Source: Pseudomonas viridiflava
GTDB lineage: Bacteria; Pseudomonadota; Gammaproteobacteria; Pseudomonadales; Pseudomonadaceae
Assembly: GCF_900573885.1 (NCBI RefSeq)
Contig: NZ_UPSE01000198.1
Span: forward strand, 420,354-484,353
Reading direction: 5' to 3'
DNA length: 64,000 bases
Shown: positions 30,216 through 38,033 of the stretch, piece by piece
Position numbering within the stretch: the stretch's first letter is position 1
How the letters are laid out: the number at the start of each line of letters is the position of its first letter
The notes under the pieces: model-generated
Database searches by the model: none
What the model was told of the DNA's origin: nothing
The model's input: the letters and a program-made list of their open reading frames with translations, nothing else
Position numbers and translations under genes: made by a program

Positions 30216-30920
30216 ATGACCGTTCCGGCCGAACAATCCGCTCCAAAAACCGTTACCGCACAGGGCAAGCGCCTACTGCTGGACGCTGCATTGCGTCTGG
30301 CGGCGGTCAGTCGCAGCCTGAGCGGTCTGGGCCTGCGCGAATTGGCACGGGAGGCGGGCCTGAACCCCAATACGTTTTATCGTCACTTCAAAACGGTCGA
30401 CGATCTGGGGCTGGAAATGATTACCGAGCTGGGCACCCGCATTCGCGAACCCTTGCGGGCGCTGCGCTTCGAAGCGGCGCAGCGGGCCGGGCAGGACGCC
30501 GAGGTGAAGCTGATATTTGGCGTGGATCTGCACCGGGGGCAGCGGGTGTGCAGGGAAACCGTCGAACTGTTTTTCGACTATGCGGCGCAGCATCCTCAGG
30601 CCTTTATCGTCGGTGTGCGTGAGCTTCACGGCAGCTCAAAAGTGCTTCGCGATGCGCTGGAACAGATGATGGAAGACTTCGCTCTGGACATGGCCGAGGA
30701 CCTAGAAACGCTGCAACTGCTACCGAGTCTGGCGCCTTCGGCGGTTCGCCAGGTGTCGTCGATGATCAGCCGGCAGTTGTTCCAGCAGTCGCTGGATTAC
30801 ATCGAACAGGTCGACCGCCGGCCCGCCATCTGCGCCGAGGCGCAGGCGCAGATCCTGATGATGTTTGCCGGGGCGACGGTGTTGCAGGCGGTGGGGGAGT
30901 TGAAGCTGGGGGAAGGTTAA
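30216..30920 (+). CDS. TetR-family regulator divergent from the monooxygenase operon
   Basis: 234 residues. N-terminal HTH at about residues 20-65 (GLGLRELAREAGLNPNTFYRHFKTVDDLGLEM; NTFYRHF is the recognition helix), then a helical effector domain. The divergent arrangement and the GTATAC-N4-GTATAC repeats in between make it the likely regulator of itself and of the monooxygenase/SDR operon. The inducer would be a substrate or product of those enzymes. No ribosome site better than AGGGCGACGAG is seen before the ATG. Confidence 0.88.
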   Translation: MTVPAEQSAPKTVTAQGKRLLLDAALRLAAVSRSLSGLGLRELAREAGLNPNTFYRHFKTVDDLGLEMITELGTRIREPLRALRFEAAQRAGQDAEVKLIFGVDLHRGQRVCRETVELFFDYAAQHPQAFIVGVRELHGSSKVLRDALEQMMEDFALDMAEDLETLQLLPSLAPSAVRQVSSMISRQLFQQSLDYIEQVDRRPAICAEAQAQILMMFAGATVLQAVGELKLGEG

Positions 30921-30937
30921 GGCTTCACTCGGTCTGT

Positions 30938-31034
30938 CCCCTCTGCCCGCTTGCGGGAGAGGGCTAGGGAGAGGGTTTAGATCTTCACAACAAACCCTCT
31001 CCCCAACCCTCTCCCGCAGGCGGGCAGAGGGGGC
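30938..31034. repeat. Paired CCCTCTCCC-type palindromic repeat
   Basis: Two facing units: CCCCTCTGCCCGC-TTGCGGGAGAGGG and its complement at 30994-31034, with a central AGATCTTCACAA spacer. The whole element can fold into one long hairpin between two convergent genes. Confidence 0.85.
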
Positions 31035-31060
31035 CGATTGGCGATAGATAGACGTAAGGC

Positions 31061-31906
31061 TTACCCACTAAACCCCAGCCGATCTTTCCAGCGCTGTTCC
31101 AGCACTTTGGTGTCGTGGTCGAACGGGTGGAAGCCGGGGCGGTAGTAGTCCAGATACGGCAGGATCAGCTTGGTCAGGAAGCCGTTGCGCAGACTGAACA
31201 GGGTGCGCAGGCCACGGCCCCAGCTACGCAGATTGAACAGCTGGCGGTCTTTGCGCAGCAGGTGAACCTGGAACCAGCCGATCACGCCAAAGAAAATCAC
31301 CGTTGAGATAGCCATCATCGCCACACGGGTGAAGTAGCCGCCGCCTACAGCCTGATAGGCGTCGTAGCACACGGCTTTGTGCTCGTTCTCTTCAATTGCG
31401 TGCCACATCCACAGCTGATACATCTTGGGATCGTCGATTTGCGTGGTCAGGTCTTCACGTAGCAGCAACTGCTGGGCCATGGTCGCGGTGAAGTGTTCCA
31501 GCGCGCAGGTGGCGGCCAGACGCTGTTTTTTGGTGGTGATTTTGGTCACCCATTCCAGCAGCACCTTGATGCGCAGCTCGAGTTTTTCCAGGTTGATATC
31601 GTGCTTGGCGGCGTATTCGTTGTAGGTCGCATGCTCTTTGGAGTGCATGGCTTCCTGGCCGATAAAGGCGCTGATGTCTTTCTTTAGCTGCGGCTCGGTA
31701 ATGGTGTCGCGCACGGCGCGCACGCTGTCGACGAAAAACATCTCGCCGTAGGGAAACAGTGACGACAGGTTGTTCATGAAATGGGTCATGAACGGGTCGC
31801 CGCTCCACCAGTATTTTTCAGTTTGCGAGAAACTGAAATCCATGCGCCGCACGGGAAAGCTGGCGTTGGGTTTGGTCAGTTTGGAAGGCGTTGGAATCGC
31901 GTTCAT
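31061..31906 (-). CDS. Predicted metal-dependent hydrolase (PF10118-type, ferritin-like)
   Basis: A 281-residue protein. Ferritin-like di-metal ligands are visible: GQEAMHSKEH (about residues 83-92), CALEHFTATMA, and HAIEENEHKAVCYD, i.e. repeated ExxH motifs on helices. A hydrophobic segment near residues 197-213 (MMAISTVIFFGVIGWF) suggests a membrane association. The family is annotated as predicted metal-dependent hydrolase, but the ligand pattern would equally suit a di-iron oxygenase, which fits a neighbouring monooxygenase and SDR. A run from here to anr matches PA1542-PA1544 from memory. Confidence 0.8.
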   Translation of the reverse strand: MNAIPTPSKLTKPNASFPVRRMDFSFSQTEKYWWSGDPFMTHFMNNLSSLFPYGEMFFVDSVRAVRDTITEPQLKKDISAFIGQEAMHSKEHATYNEYAAKHDINLEKLELRIKVLLEWVTKITTKKQRLAATCALEHFTATMAQQLLLREDLTTQIDDPKMYQLWMWHAIEENEHKAVCYDAYQAVGGGYFTRVAMMAISTVIFFGVIGWFQVHLLRKDRQLFNLRSWGRGLRTLFSLRNGFLTKLILPYLDYYRPGFHPFDHDTKVLEQRWKDRLGFSG

Positions 31907-32096
31907 AAAGGCTCCGGGGATCGCCGGTGGCGATCTCTTGTTGTTGTACGGCTCTGGCGAAAATCATTGGTTGCTATCACAGCCGATTGCTTTCAATGAT
32001 TGGCCCAAGCTGGCAACACGAACACCCAACCTAAGTGCAGCGCCCCGGGCAACAGGGTTGGCCGGGGCGCGCGCGGTAACAGGTGGAGCCCGACGC

Positions 32097-32645
32097 TTAG
32101 CGGTCGGAGAGGGCGAAGCTGGTGAGGCAGAAGGTCGAAATGCCGGCGTCTTGCAGTTTTTGCGAACCGCCCAGCTCGGGCAGGTCGATGATGGCTGCTG
32201 CTTCGAACACCGTGGCGCGCATGCGGCGCACCAGGCTCGATGCCGCAAGCAGGGTGCCGCCGGTAGCGATCAAGTCATCGAAAATCAGCACCGAATCGCC
32301 TTCGCACAGGCTGTCGGCATGCACTTCGAGAAACGCTTCGCCGTATTCGGTCTGGTAGCCTTCGGCCAATACGTCAGCCGGCAGCTTGCCTTGCTTGCGG
32401 AACAATACGAGCGGCTTGTTGAGCGCGTAGGCAATGATCGAACCGATCAGAAAACCGCGGGCATCCATGGCGCCGATATGAGTGAACTCGGCCTCGACAT
32501 AGCGCTGCACGAAACTGTCCGCGACCATGCGCATGGCCTTGGGTGACTGAAACAGCGGCGTGATGTCGCGAAATATCACGCCGGGCTTGGGAAAGTCCGG
32601 CACGGGGCGAATCAGGGATTTGATGCTGAAGTCGTCGGAGATCAT
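32097..32645 (-). CDS. apt: Adenine phosphoribosyltransferase
   Basis: A 182-residue purine salvage enzyme converting adenine and PRPP to AMP. PRPP-binding loop [16 protein letters not shown] (about residues 119-134) and N-terminal [15 protein letters not shown] are family hallmarks. It starts 55 bp downstream of anr, as in other pseudomonads, and may be partly cotranscribed. A GC hairpin at 32040-32070 follows the stop but lacks a U-run. Confidence 0.96.
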   Translation of the reverse strand: MISDDFSIKSLIRPVPDFPKPGVIFRDITPLFQSPKAMRMVADSFVQRYVEAEFTHIGAMDARGFLIGSIIAYALNKPLVLFRKQGKLPADVLAEGYQTEYGEAFLEVHADSLCEGDSVLIFDDLIATGGTLLAASSLVRRMRATVFEAAAIIDLPELGGSQKLQDAGISTFCLTSFALSDR

Positions 32646-32700
32646 TCGCGGGGCCTGCTAGCGTGGCAAAAGCGCGATTCTAACAAGCCGCGCGCGGTGT

Positions 32701-33435
32701 TTACTCGTCGAGATTGCCACCCGCCAGGGCGCACAACTGAGCGGCGTCGAGAATCTGCACTTCCTTGCCATCCGCGGCGATCAGATTGCTTTGCTGAAAC
32801 CGGGTGAATACCCGCGACACGGTTTCCACTGCCAGGCCCAGGTAATTGCCGATTTCATTGCGCGACATGGCCAGGCGGAACTGATTGGCCGAGTAACCCC
32901 GCGCGCGAAAACGGGCAGACAGATTGACCAGAAACGAGGCGATGCGCTCATCGGCAGTTTTCTTCGAGAGCAGCAGCATCATTTGCTGATCGTCACGAAT
33001 TTCCCGGCTCATGATGCGCATAAGCTGGCGACGCAGCTGCGGCAGTTGCAGCGACAAGTCGTCCAGCTTCTCGAAAGGAATCTCGCAGACGGTGGTGGTT
33101 TCCAGCGCCTGGGCAGAGTTGGGGTAAGACTCTTCGTCCATACCCGACATGCCCATCAGTTCGCTTGGCAGGTGAAAGCCTGTGATTTGCTCATCGCCGG
33201 CATCCGAAACACTGAAACTGCGCAACGCACCGGAGCGCACAGCGAATACGGACGTGAAGGGGTCGCCCTGGCGGAACAGGAATTCTCCTTTTTTCAAAGG
33301 CCGGCCGCGTTTGACGATATCGTCGAGCGCATCCATGTCTTCCATATCCATCGACAGCGGCAGGCACAGGCCGCTGAGGCTGCAATCTTTGCAATGCACC
33401 GCAGGCAGGCCGCGGGCTTTAATCATTTCACTCAT
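32701..33435 (-). CDS. anr: Oxygen-sensing regulator Anr (FNR family)
   Basis: 244 residues. Fe-S ligands for an FNR-type 4Fe-4S cluster: Cys15, Cys18, Cys24 ([11 protein letters not shown]) and Cys117. A cAMP-like sensor beta-roll and dimer helix follow. The C-terminal [28 protein letters not shown] has the E-x2-S-R readout for TTGAT-N4-ATCAA. In Pseudomonas, Anr activates cbb3-2 oxidase, arginine deiminase and denitrification genes at low oxygen. A perfect site is at 46387 before ccoN2. No Anr box is seen upstream of anr itself. Confidence 0.97.
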   Translation of the reverse strand: MSEMIKARGLPAVHCKDCSLSGLCLPLSMDMEDMDALDDIVKRGRPLKKGEFLFRQGDPFTSVFAVRSGALRSFSVSDAGDEQITGFHLPSELMGMSGMDEESYPNSAQALETTTVCEIPFEKLDDLSLQLPQLRRQLMRIMSREIRDDQQMMLLLSKKTADERIASFLVNLSARFRARGYSANQFRLAMSRNEIGNYLGLAVETVSRVFTRFQQSNLIAADGKEVQILDAAQLCALAGGNLDE

Positions 33436-33569
33436 TGCGAGGCATCCTCATTCACCCAAGCACGCACAAAGCGTAAGGGTATCAGTTTAGATCACGGACG
33501 GGCCTTGTGCCTCAAGTTAGCAAGTGCCCAGCCGACATCCCTGTGTCGCTACAAAAAGGGAGAAGGGAA

Positions 33570-34025
33570 ATGTTGCCGATCAATAGTAGCAACGTCATCG
33601 GCCATCTGGCTCAGCAGGTCTTGGCGAAAGTGCAGCGCGACCCTGATGCACCGGCCGATATGAAAACCGCCTTGGAAGGCATCAAAGTCACGCTGTCTGA
33701 GCAGTCGCAAAAAATCCGCGATGCGGCCGAAAAAAATAAAGACATCGATGACAGCAGCCTGCCGGATAACGTTAAACAGGCGCTCAAAATGATCCGCGAA
33801 TTGCGTCAGCAACTGGCCGAGAAGCAAGCCGAGCTTCAGGCGCTGATGGCCGACCAGGGGCTTTCGGAGGAGGAGCGAATGCAGAAGGCGCAAGGCTTGC
33901 AGAGCGAGATCGCTTCACTGAACGGCGCGATTTCGACGGCCAATGGCGCACTGATTCAGGCCGTCAAGAGCGCCAGTCTGTCGCCGGATCAACTGCAGGA
34001 AATGTCCGGTTTGATGATGGGCTAA
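33570..34025 (+). CDS. Coiled-coil protein of unknown function (possibly FlxA-like)
   Basis: 151 residues, soluble, no signal peptide. A long coiled coil spans about residues 68-135 (QALKMIRELRQQLAEKQAELQALMAD, then ERMQKAQGLQSEIASLNGAIS). Gln, Ala and Ser are rich and cysteine is absent. GGGAGAAGGGAA precedes the ATG. It is the only plus-strand gene in the anr-cco block, converging by 7 bp on the SafE-like gene. It occupies the place where hemN is usually found beside anr. Composition recalls FlxA-like small proteins, but I cannot confirm that. Confidence 0.7.
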   Translation: MLPINSSNVIGHLAQQVLAKVQRDPDAPADMKTALEGIKVTLSEQSQKIRDAAEKNKDIDDSSLPDNVKQALKMIRELRQQLAEKQAELQALMADQGLSEEERMQKAQGLQSEIASLNGAISTANGALIQAVKSASLSPDQLQEMSGLMMG

Positions 34026-34032
34026 GCCGCCA

Positions 34033-34728
34033 TCAATGGTGCATCGCGTGCCCCATCAGCCATTCCTGGTGAGGGCCGGGCAGTGTCCATAAGCCAAACA
34101 CGATCACCAGCAGGCCGCCGGCCACGCGAACGTTGCGCTTGCGCAAAAACTTCGTCAGTCGTTCGGCGGCCATCCCGGTGGCCAGCAGCACCGGCCAGGT
34201 GCCCAGGCCGAACGCGAGCATCAGCAGGCCACTGTCCAGCGCATTGCCTTGACTCGCCGCCCACAGCAAGGTGCTGTAAACCAGCCCGCACGGCAACCAG
34301 CCCCACAGTGCGCCCAGCAGCAGGGCCCGGGGCAGGCTCGACACCGGCATCAAACGGCTGGCGAACGGTTGGATATGGCGCCAAAGACCGCGCCCCAGGG
34401 CTTCAATGCGCGTAAGACCGCTCCACCAACCCGCCAGATACAAGCCCATCGCGATCAGCAACAACGCGGCAATCACTCGCAGCACCATCACTGCCGGGCT
34501 ATTGGCTACGGCCCAGCCGGCCATGCCGATAAGCAGGCCGGCGCAGGCATAGCTGAGAATGCGCCCGAGGTTGTAGGCCAGCAGCAGGCGAAAGCGGCGG
34601 CTGCGTTGTTCTGCAGGTATCGCCAGCGTCAGGGCGCCCATCAAGCCGCCGCACATGCCCAGGCAGTGGCCGCCGCCGAGCAGGCCGAGGATCACTGCCG
34701 ATACCAGTAGCGGCGCAAGCTCAAGCAC
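34033..34728 (-). CDS. TauE/SafE-like (DsbD_2) membrane protein of the cco cluster
   Basis: 231 residues, about six membrane helices. The first helix carries GLLGGGHCLGMCGGLMGAL, a Cys-x3-Cys motif suited to Cu or thiol chemistry, and helix 4 has GWLPCGLVYSTLLWA. This protein accompanies ccoGHIS in pseudomonads and probably helps copper handling for cbb3 oxidase. The GTG start at 34728 overlaps the ccoS stop by 8 bp (GTGCTTGA), so translation is coupled; an upstream start would lie well inside ccoS. Confidence 0.82.
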   Translation of the reverse strand: MLELAPLLVSAVILGLLGGGHCLGMCGGLMGALTLAIPAEQRSRRFRLLLAYNLGRILSYACAGLLIGMAGWAVANSPAVMVLRVIAALLLIAMGLYLAGWWSGLTRIEALGRGLWRHIQPFASRLMPVSSLPRALLLGALWGWLPCGLVYSTLLWAASQGNALDSGLLMLAFGLGTWPVLLATGMAAERLTKFLRKRNVRVAGGLLVIVFGLWTLPGPHQEWLMGHAMHH

Positions 34729-34942
34729 GTGGCGGTTCCTGCGGGTCTTTTTCGGTTTCGTTACTGCCGCTGGCCTGATCGACCCCGGCCAGGTGATTGG
34801 GGTCCTGGTCGTCGAACAGAATGCTATGCGCCGGGCCGTCGAGGTCGTCATATTGGCCGCTGTCTACAGCCCAGAAGAAGATGTAGATGCACACCGCGAC
34901 GATCATCAAGGCGATTGGAATCAACACGTACAAGGCGGGCAT
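34721..34942 (-). CDS. ccoS: cbb3 oxidase maturation protein CcoS
   Basis: A 73-residue single-membrane-span protein (MPALYVLIPIALMIVAVCIYIFFWAV) with the family motif SGQYDDLDGPAHSIL directly after the span. CcoS is required for cofactor insertion into cbb3 oxidase. The ATG at 34942 has GGAGCG 6 nt upstream; 14 upstream open codons are not used. It lies 25 bp after ccoI. Confidence 0.93.
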   Translation of the reverse strand: MPALYVLIPIALMIVAVCIYIFFWAVDSGQYDDLDGPAHSILFDDQDPNHLAGVDQASGSNETEKDPQEPPRA

Positions 34943-34967
34943 AAACGCTCCGGGTGCTAATGAACGG

Positions 34968-37397
34968 TCAGGCGCTGACCGCACTGGCCGGCGCTGCGCT
35001 GTGGCGAGTCAGGCGCAAGGCGTTGAGGACTACCGTAAGCGAACTGACCGACATGCCGACAGCCGCCCAGACCGGCGTTACCCAGCCCAGGGCCGCGAAC
35101 GGCAACATAAGGCCATTGTACAGACACGCCCAGAGCAAGTTTTCGATGATCACGTGGCGGGTGCGGCGGGCGAGAACGAACGCCTGCACCAGCGCATCCA
35201 GCCGATTGGACAGCAACACGGCGTCTGCGCTGGTTTTCGCCAGGTCGGTTGCCGAGCCCATGGCCACGCTGATATCGGCGGCGGCCAGCACGGGTACGTC
35301 GTTGACGCCATCGCCAAGCATCAACACTTTGCGGCCTTGGCTGTGCAGGGTTCTCAGCATCGCCAACTTATCGTCCGGGCGCAGCCCGCCATGACTTTCG
35401 TCGATACCCAACTCCGCCGCCACACTGCTGACCATGGGCGAGGTGTCGCCGGACAACAGCAGGGTTTTCCAGCCTTGCGCTTTACACGCGGCCAACAGTG
35501 CCGGGGCGTCGGCACGCAGGCGGTCATCGAGCACGAACCACGCCACCGGGCCGGCGCTGTCGCCCAGCAGCAGCCACTGACCCGCTTCGTTTGGCATAGC
35601 AGGCGCCGGTTGCTGGCTGAGTTGCATGACGAAGTCCGGGCGGCCGATGCGCAAACGTCGGCCTTCAACCATTCCTTCCAGACCAAGGCCCGGTACGCTC
35701 ACCACCTCATCGGCCGCAGCCGGGGCGCGGCCAAACGCGCGGGCGATCGGGTGTTCGGAATGGTTTTCGAGGGCAGCGGCGAGTGCCAGGCAGGTGTCAT
35801 CGCTCTCGTTTGTCAGCGGCCTGATGGCGCGCAAGGTCAGGCGGCCTTCAGTGAGGGTTCCGGTTTTATCGAAAATCACCGTGTCGATCTGATTCAGTCC
35901 TTCCAGCACATGGCCGCGCGTCAGCAGCAAACCCAACTTGTGCAAGGTGCCTGTCGCAGCGGTGAGCGCGGTGGGCGTTGCCAGCGACAAGGCGCAAGGA
36001 CAAGTGGCGACCAGCATGGCCAGAACAACCCAGAATGCACGGTCGGAATCCAGGTGCCACCACACGGCACCGATGGCGATTACGGACAGCAGCGTGGCCA
36101 GCAAAAACCACTGCGCGGCGCGGTCGGCTATTTCGGCAAGGCGCGGTTTGTCGGCCTGGGCGCGGTCGAGCAGGCGGACAATGGCCGATAGGCGCGTGTC
36201 GGGCCCCAACGCTTGCACTTCAACATTGAGCGGTCCTTCAACGTTGAGCGTACCGGCCGTGACGTGGTCACCAACGGCGCGTGGCAACGGCAAGTATTCG
36301 CCGGTCAGCAAAGATTCATCGACGCTCGATTGACCTTGCACGATGCGGCCATCGGCCGGCACCACCGCGCCGGGTTGAATAAGTACCTGATCGCCAACCT
36401 GGAGCTCACGCAGCAGGATGCGCTCGCTCTGGCCACTGGCATCCAGGCGCAAACAGGACGCAGGCAACAGGTTGACCAATTGCGCCGTCGCCGCGGCAGT
36501 ACGCTGGCGCGCACGACGTTCCAGATAGCGGCCTGCGAGCAGAAACAAGGCGAACATGCCCACGGCGTCGAAATACAGTTCGCCAACCCCGGTGATCGCC
36601 GTCCAGATGCCTGCGACGTAAGCGCTGCCAATCGCCAGCGACACGGAAACGTCCATGGTCAGGTGGCGGGTGCGCAGGTCACGAAACGCGCCTTTAAAAA
36701 ACGGTGCGCAGCTGTAGAAGACGATGGGAGTTGTCAGAAACATCGCCACCCAACGCATGATCTGATGAAGCTCTGGGCTGAGGTCGATATTGAATTCAGG
36801 CCACGTGGCCATGGTCGCCATCATGGCCTGGAACCACAGCAGTCCGGCTACGCCCAGTTGCCGCAAGGTCAGGCGGTTCTCAGCGGCAAGCTGTTCGGCG
36901 GCGCGGTCGGCCTGATAAGGATGGGCGGCGTAGCCGATGTGGCGCAGCTCGCTCAGCAGGGCACTCAGCGGTAACTGACTGTCGGCCCAGCGCACCTGCA
37001 AACGGTGGTTGGACAGATTGAGGCGCGCCTCGGCCACCGCTGGCAACTGGCGCAGGCGATGCTCGATAAGCCAGCCACAGGCGGCGCAGCTGATGCCCTC
37101 GAGCAGCAACGTGGTTTCGGCGAGGTCGGCCTGATGGTGAACAAACGCCTGCTGAACATCGGCGCGGTCGTAAAGCTCCAGTTCATCCTGCAATTGCTGC
37201 GGTAACGCTTGCGGATTAACCGACGCCTCGCTGCGATGGCTGTAATAACTTTCCAGCCCGCCCGCGACGATGGCTTCTGCCACAGCCTGGCAGCCTGGAC
37301 AGCAAAATTCGCGAGCCTCGCCTAACACGCGCGCACAAAAACGACTGCCGGCGGGAACCGGCAGGCTGCAGTGATAGCAAGGGAGAAGGGCGCTCAT
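34968..37397 (-). CDS. ccoI: Copper-exporting P1B-type ATPase CcoI (FixI)
   Basis: An 809-residue heavy-metal ATPase supplying Cu to cbb3 oxidase through the periplasm. N-terminal Cys cluster (CYHCSLPVP, FCCPGCQ) typical of FixI, then an HMA domain with GISCAACGWLIE. Eight membrane spans with the ion-site CPC (CPCALSLATPTAL), phosphorylation site DKTGTLT, TGE loop (LLTGEYLP) and hinge GDGVNDVPVLAAADIS. It sits between ccoH and ccoS, with 21- and 25-bp gaps, in one operon. Confidence 0.96.
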   Translation of the reverse strand: MSALLPCYHCSLPVPAGSRFCARVLGEAREFCCPGCQAVAEAIVAGGLESYYSHRSEASVNPQALPQQLQDELELYDRADVQQAFVHHQADLAETTLLLEGISCAACGWLIEHRLRQLPAVAEARLNLSNHRLQVRWADSQLPLSALLSELRHIGYAAHPYQADRAAEQLAAENRLTLRQLGVAGLLWFQAMMATMATWPEFNIDLSPELHQIMRWVAMFLTTPIVFYSCAPFFKGAFRDLRTRHLTMDVSVSLAIGSAYVAGIWTAITGVGELYFDAVGMFALFLLAGRYLERRARQRTAAATAQLVNLLPASCLRLDASGQSERILLRELQVGDQVLIQPGAVVPADGRIVQGQSSVDESLLTGEYLPLPRAVGDHVTAGTLNVEGPLNVEVQALGPDTRLSAIVRLLDRAQADKPRLAEIADRAAQWFLLATLLSVIAIGAVWWHLDSDRAFWVVLAMLVATCPCALSLATPTALTAATGTLHKLGLLLTRGHVLEGLNQIDTVIFDKTGTLTEGRLTLRAIRPLTNESDDTCLALAAALENHSEHPIARAFGRAPAAADEVVSVPGLGLEGMVEGRRLRIGRPDFVMQLSQQPAPAMPNEAGQWLLLGDSAGPVAWFVLDDRLRADAPALLAACKAQGWKTLLLSGDTSPMVSSVAAELGIDESHGGLRPDDKLAMLRTLHSQGRKVLMLGDGVNDVPVLAAADISVAMGSATDLAKTSADAVLLSNRLDALVQAFVLARRTRHVIIENLLWACLYNGLMLPFAALGWVTPVWAAVGMSVSSLTVVLNALRLTRHSAAPASAVSA

Positions 37398-37418
37398 GTC
37401 AGCGGGGCAGGGCGCGGG

Positions 37419-37955
37419 TTAACGCTTTTCTTCTTCAGCGCCAGGAATGGGTTCATCGCCCAGTCTGAGTTCGATGCCGGCGCCGACTTTTTCTTCTTCA
37501 AACAAACGCCAGGTCTGATCGCCTTGCTGACCCAGGAGCTCGACGAATCGGCGGCCTTCAACGGGCTCTGACAACTGGCCGATGTAGCGGTCAGGTTCGC
37601 TGCTGCTGCGTTTGAGCGTGAGGTGCCGGTCCTTCTCCGCCTGGGTGGGCGAAATCAGGTTCATCTCGATGGTCTCGGGGCGGCTGTCGCCACGCAGGGT
37701 GAGGCTGACTTCACCGGTCAGCTCGTCCAGTTGTGCACGGGCTTCCAGGCGCAGGTCTTTGGCCAGGCGCTCGCGGTTCAGCGAACGGCTGATGCCCTTG
37801 CCCGCTTCGTAGTAATTGTCGGTCACCAGGGTGTCCTGGCCGTCGGCGGCGATATAAACCATGTGCATTGTCAGACCAACCGAAGTGGCCAGCATGCCGA
37901 TGATGATCCACGGCCAGATGTGCTTGTACCAGGGGCTGCTTGCTGTAGCGGGCAT
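37419..37955 (-). CDS. ccoH: cbb3 oxidase assembly protein CcoH (FixH)
   Basis: 178 residues. One N-terminal membrane span (about 9-33, HIWPWIIIGMLATSVGLTMHMVYIA), then the FixH periplasmic domain (VTDNYYEAGKGISRSLNRERLAKDL). CcoH associates with the oxidase and stabilises CcoN/CcoP assembly. The C-terminal tail is acidic. Operon position between ccoG and ccoI is the standard one. Confidence 0.94.
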   Translation of the reverse strand: MPATASSPWYKHIWPWIIIGMLATSVGLTMHMVYIAADGQDTLVTDNYYEAGKGISRSLNRERLAKDLRLEARAQLDELTGEVSLTLRGDSRPETIEMNLISPTQAEKDRHLTLKRSSSEPDRYIGQLSEPVEGRRFVELLGQQGDQTWRLFEEEKVGAGIELRLGDEPIPGAEEEKR

Positions 37956-38033
37956 TGAATTAGGACTCTCTCTGGATCGTTGGCCCGCCCGCGATGGGCA
38001 AGCGGAGCGGGCACAGTTTAAGCGGCAATTGAC

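Noticed and set aside
30098..30622. Plus-strand frame starting within the operator region
   Set aside because: Different frame from the TetR gene and low-complexity Arg/Gly composition; it would cover the operators.
30938..31034. Possible CRISPR-like repeat
   Set aside because: Only two facing units with a single spacer; these are extragenic palindromes, and there are no cas genes.
33436..33569. ANR autoregulatory box upstream of anr
   Set aside because: Only weak resemblance (TTTAGATCA); fewer than half of the TTGAT-N4-ATCAA positions match.
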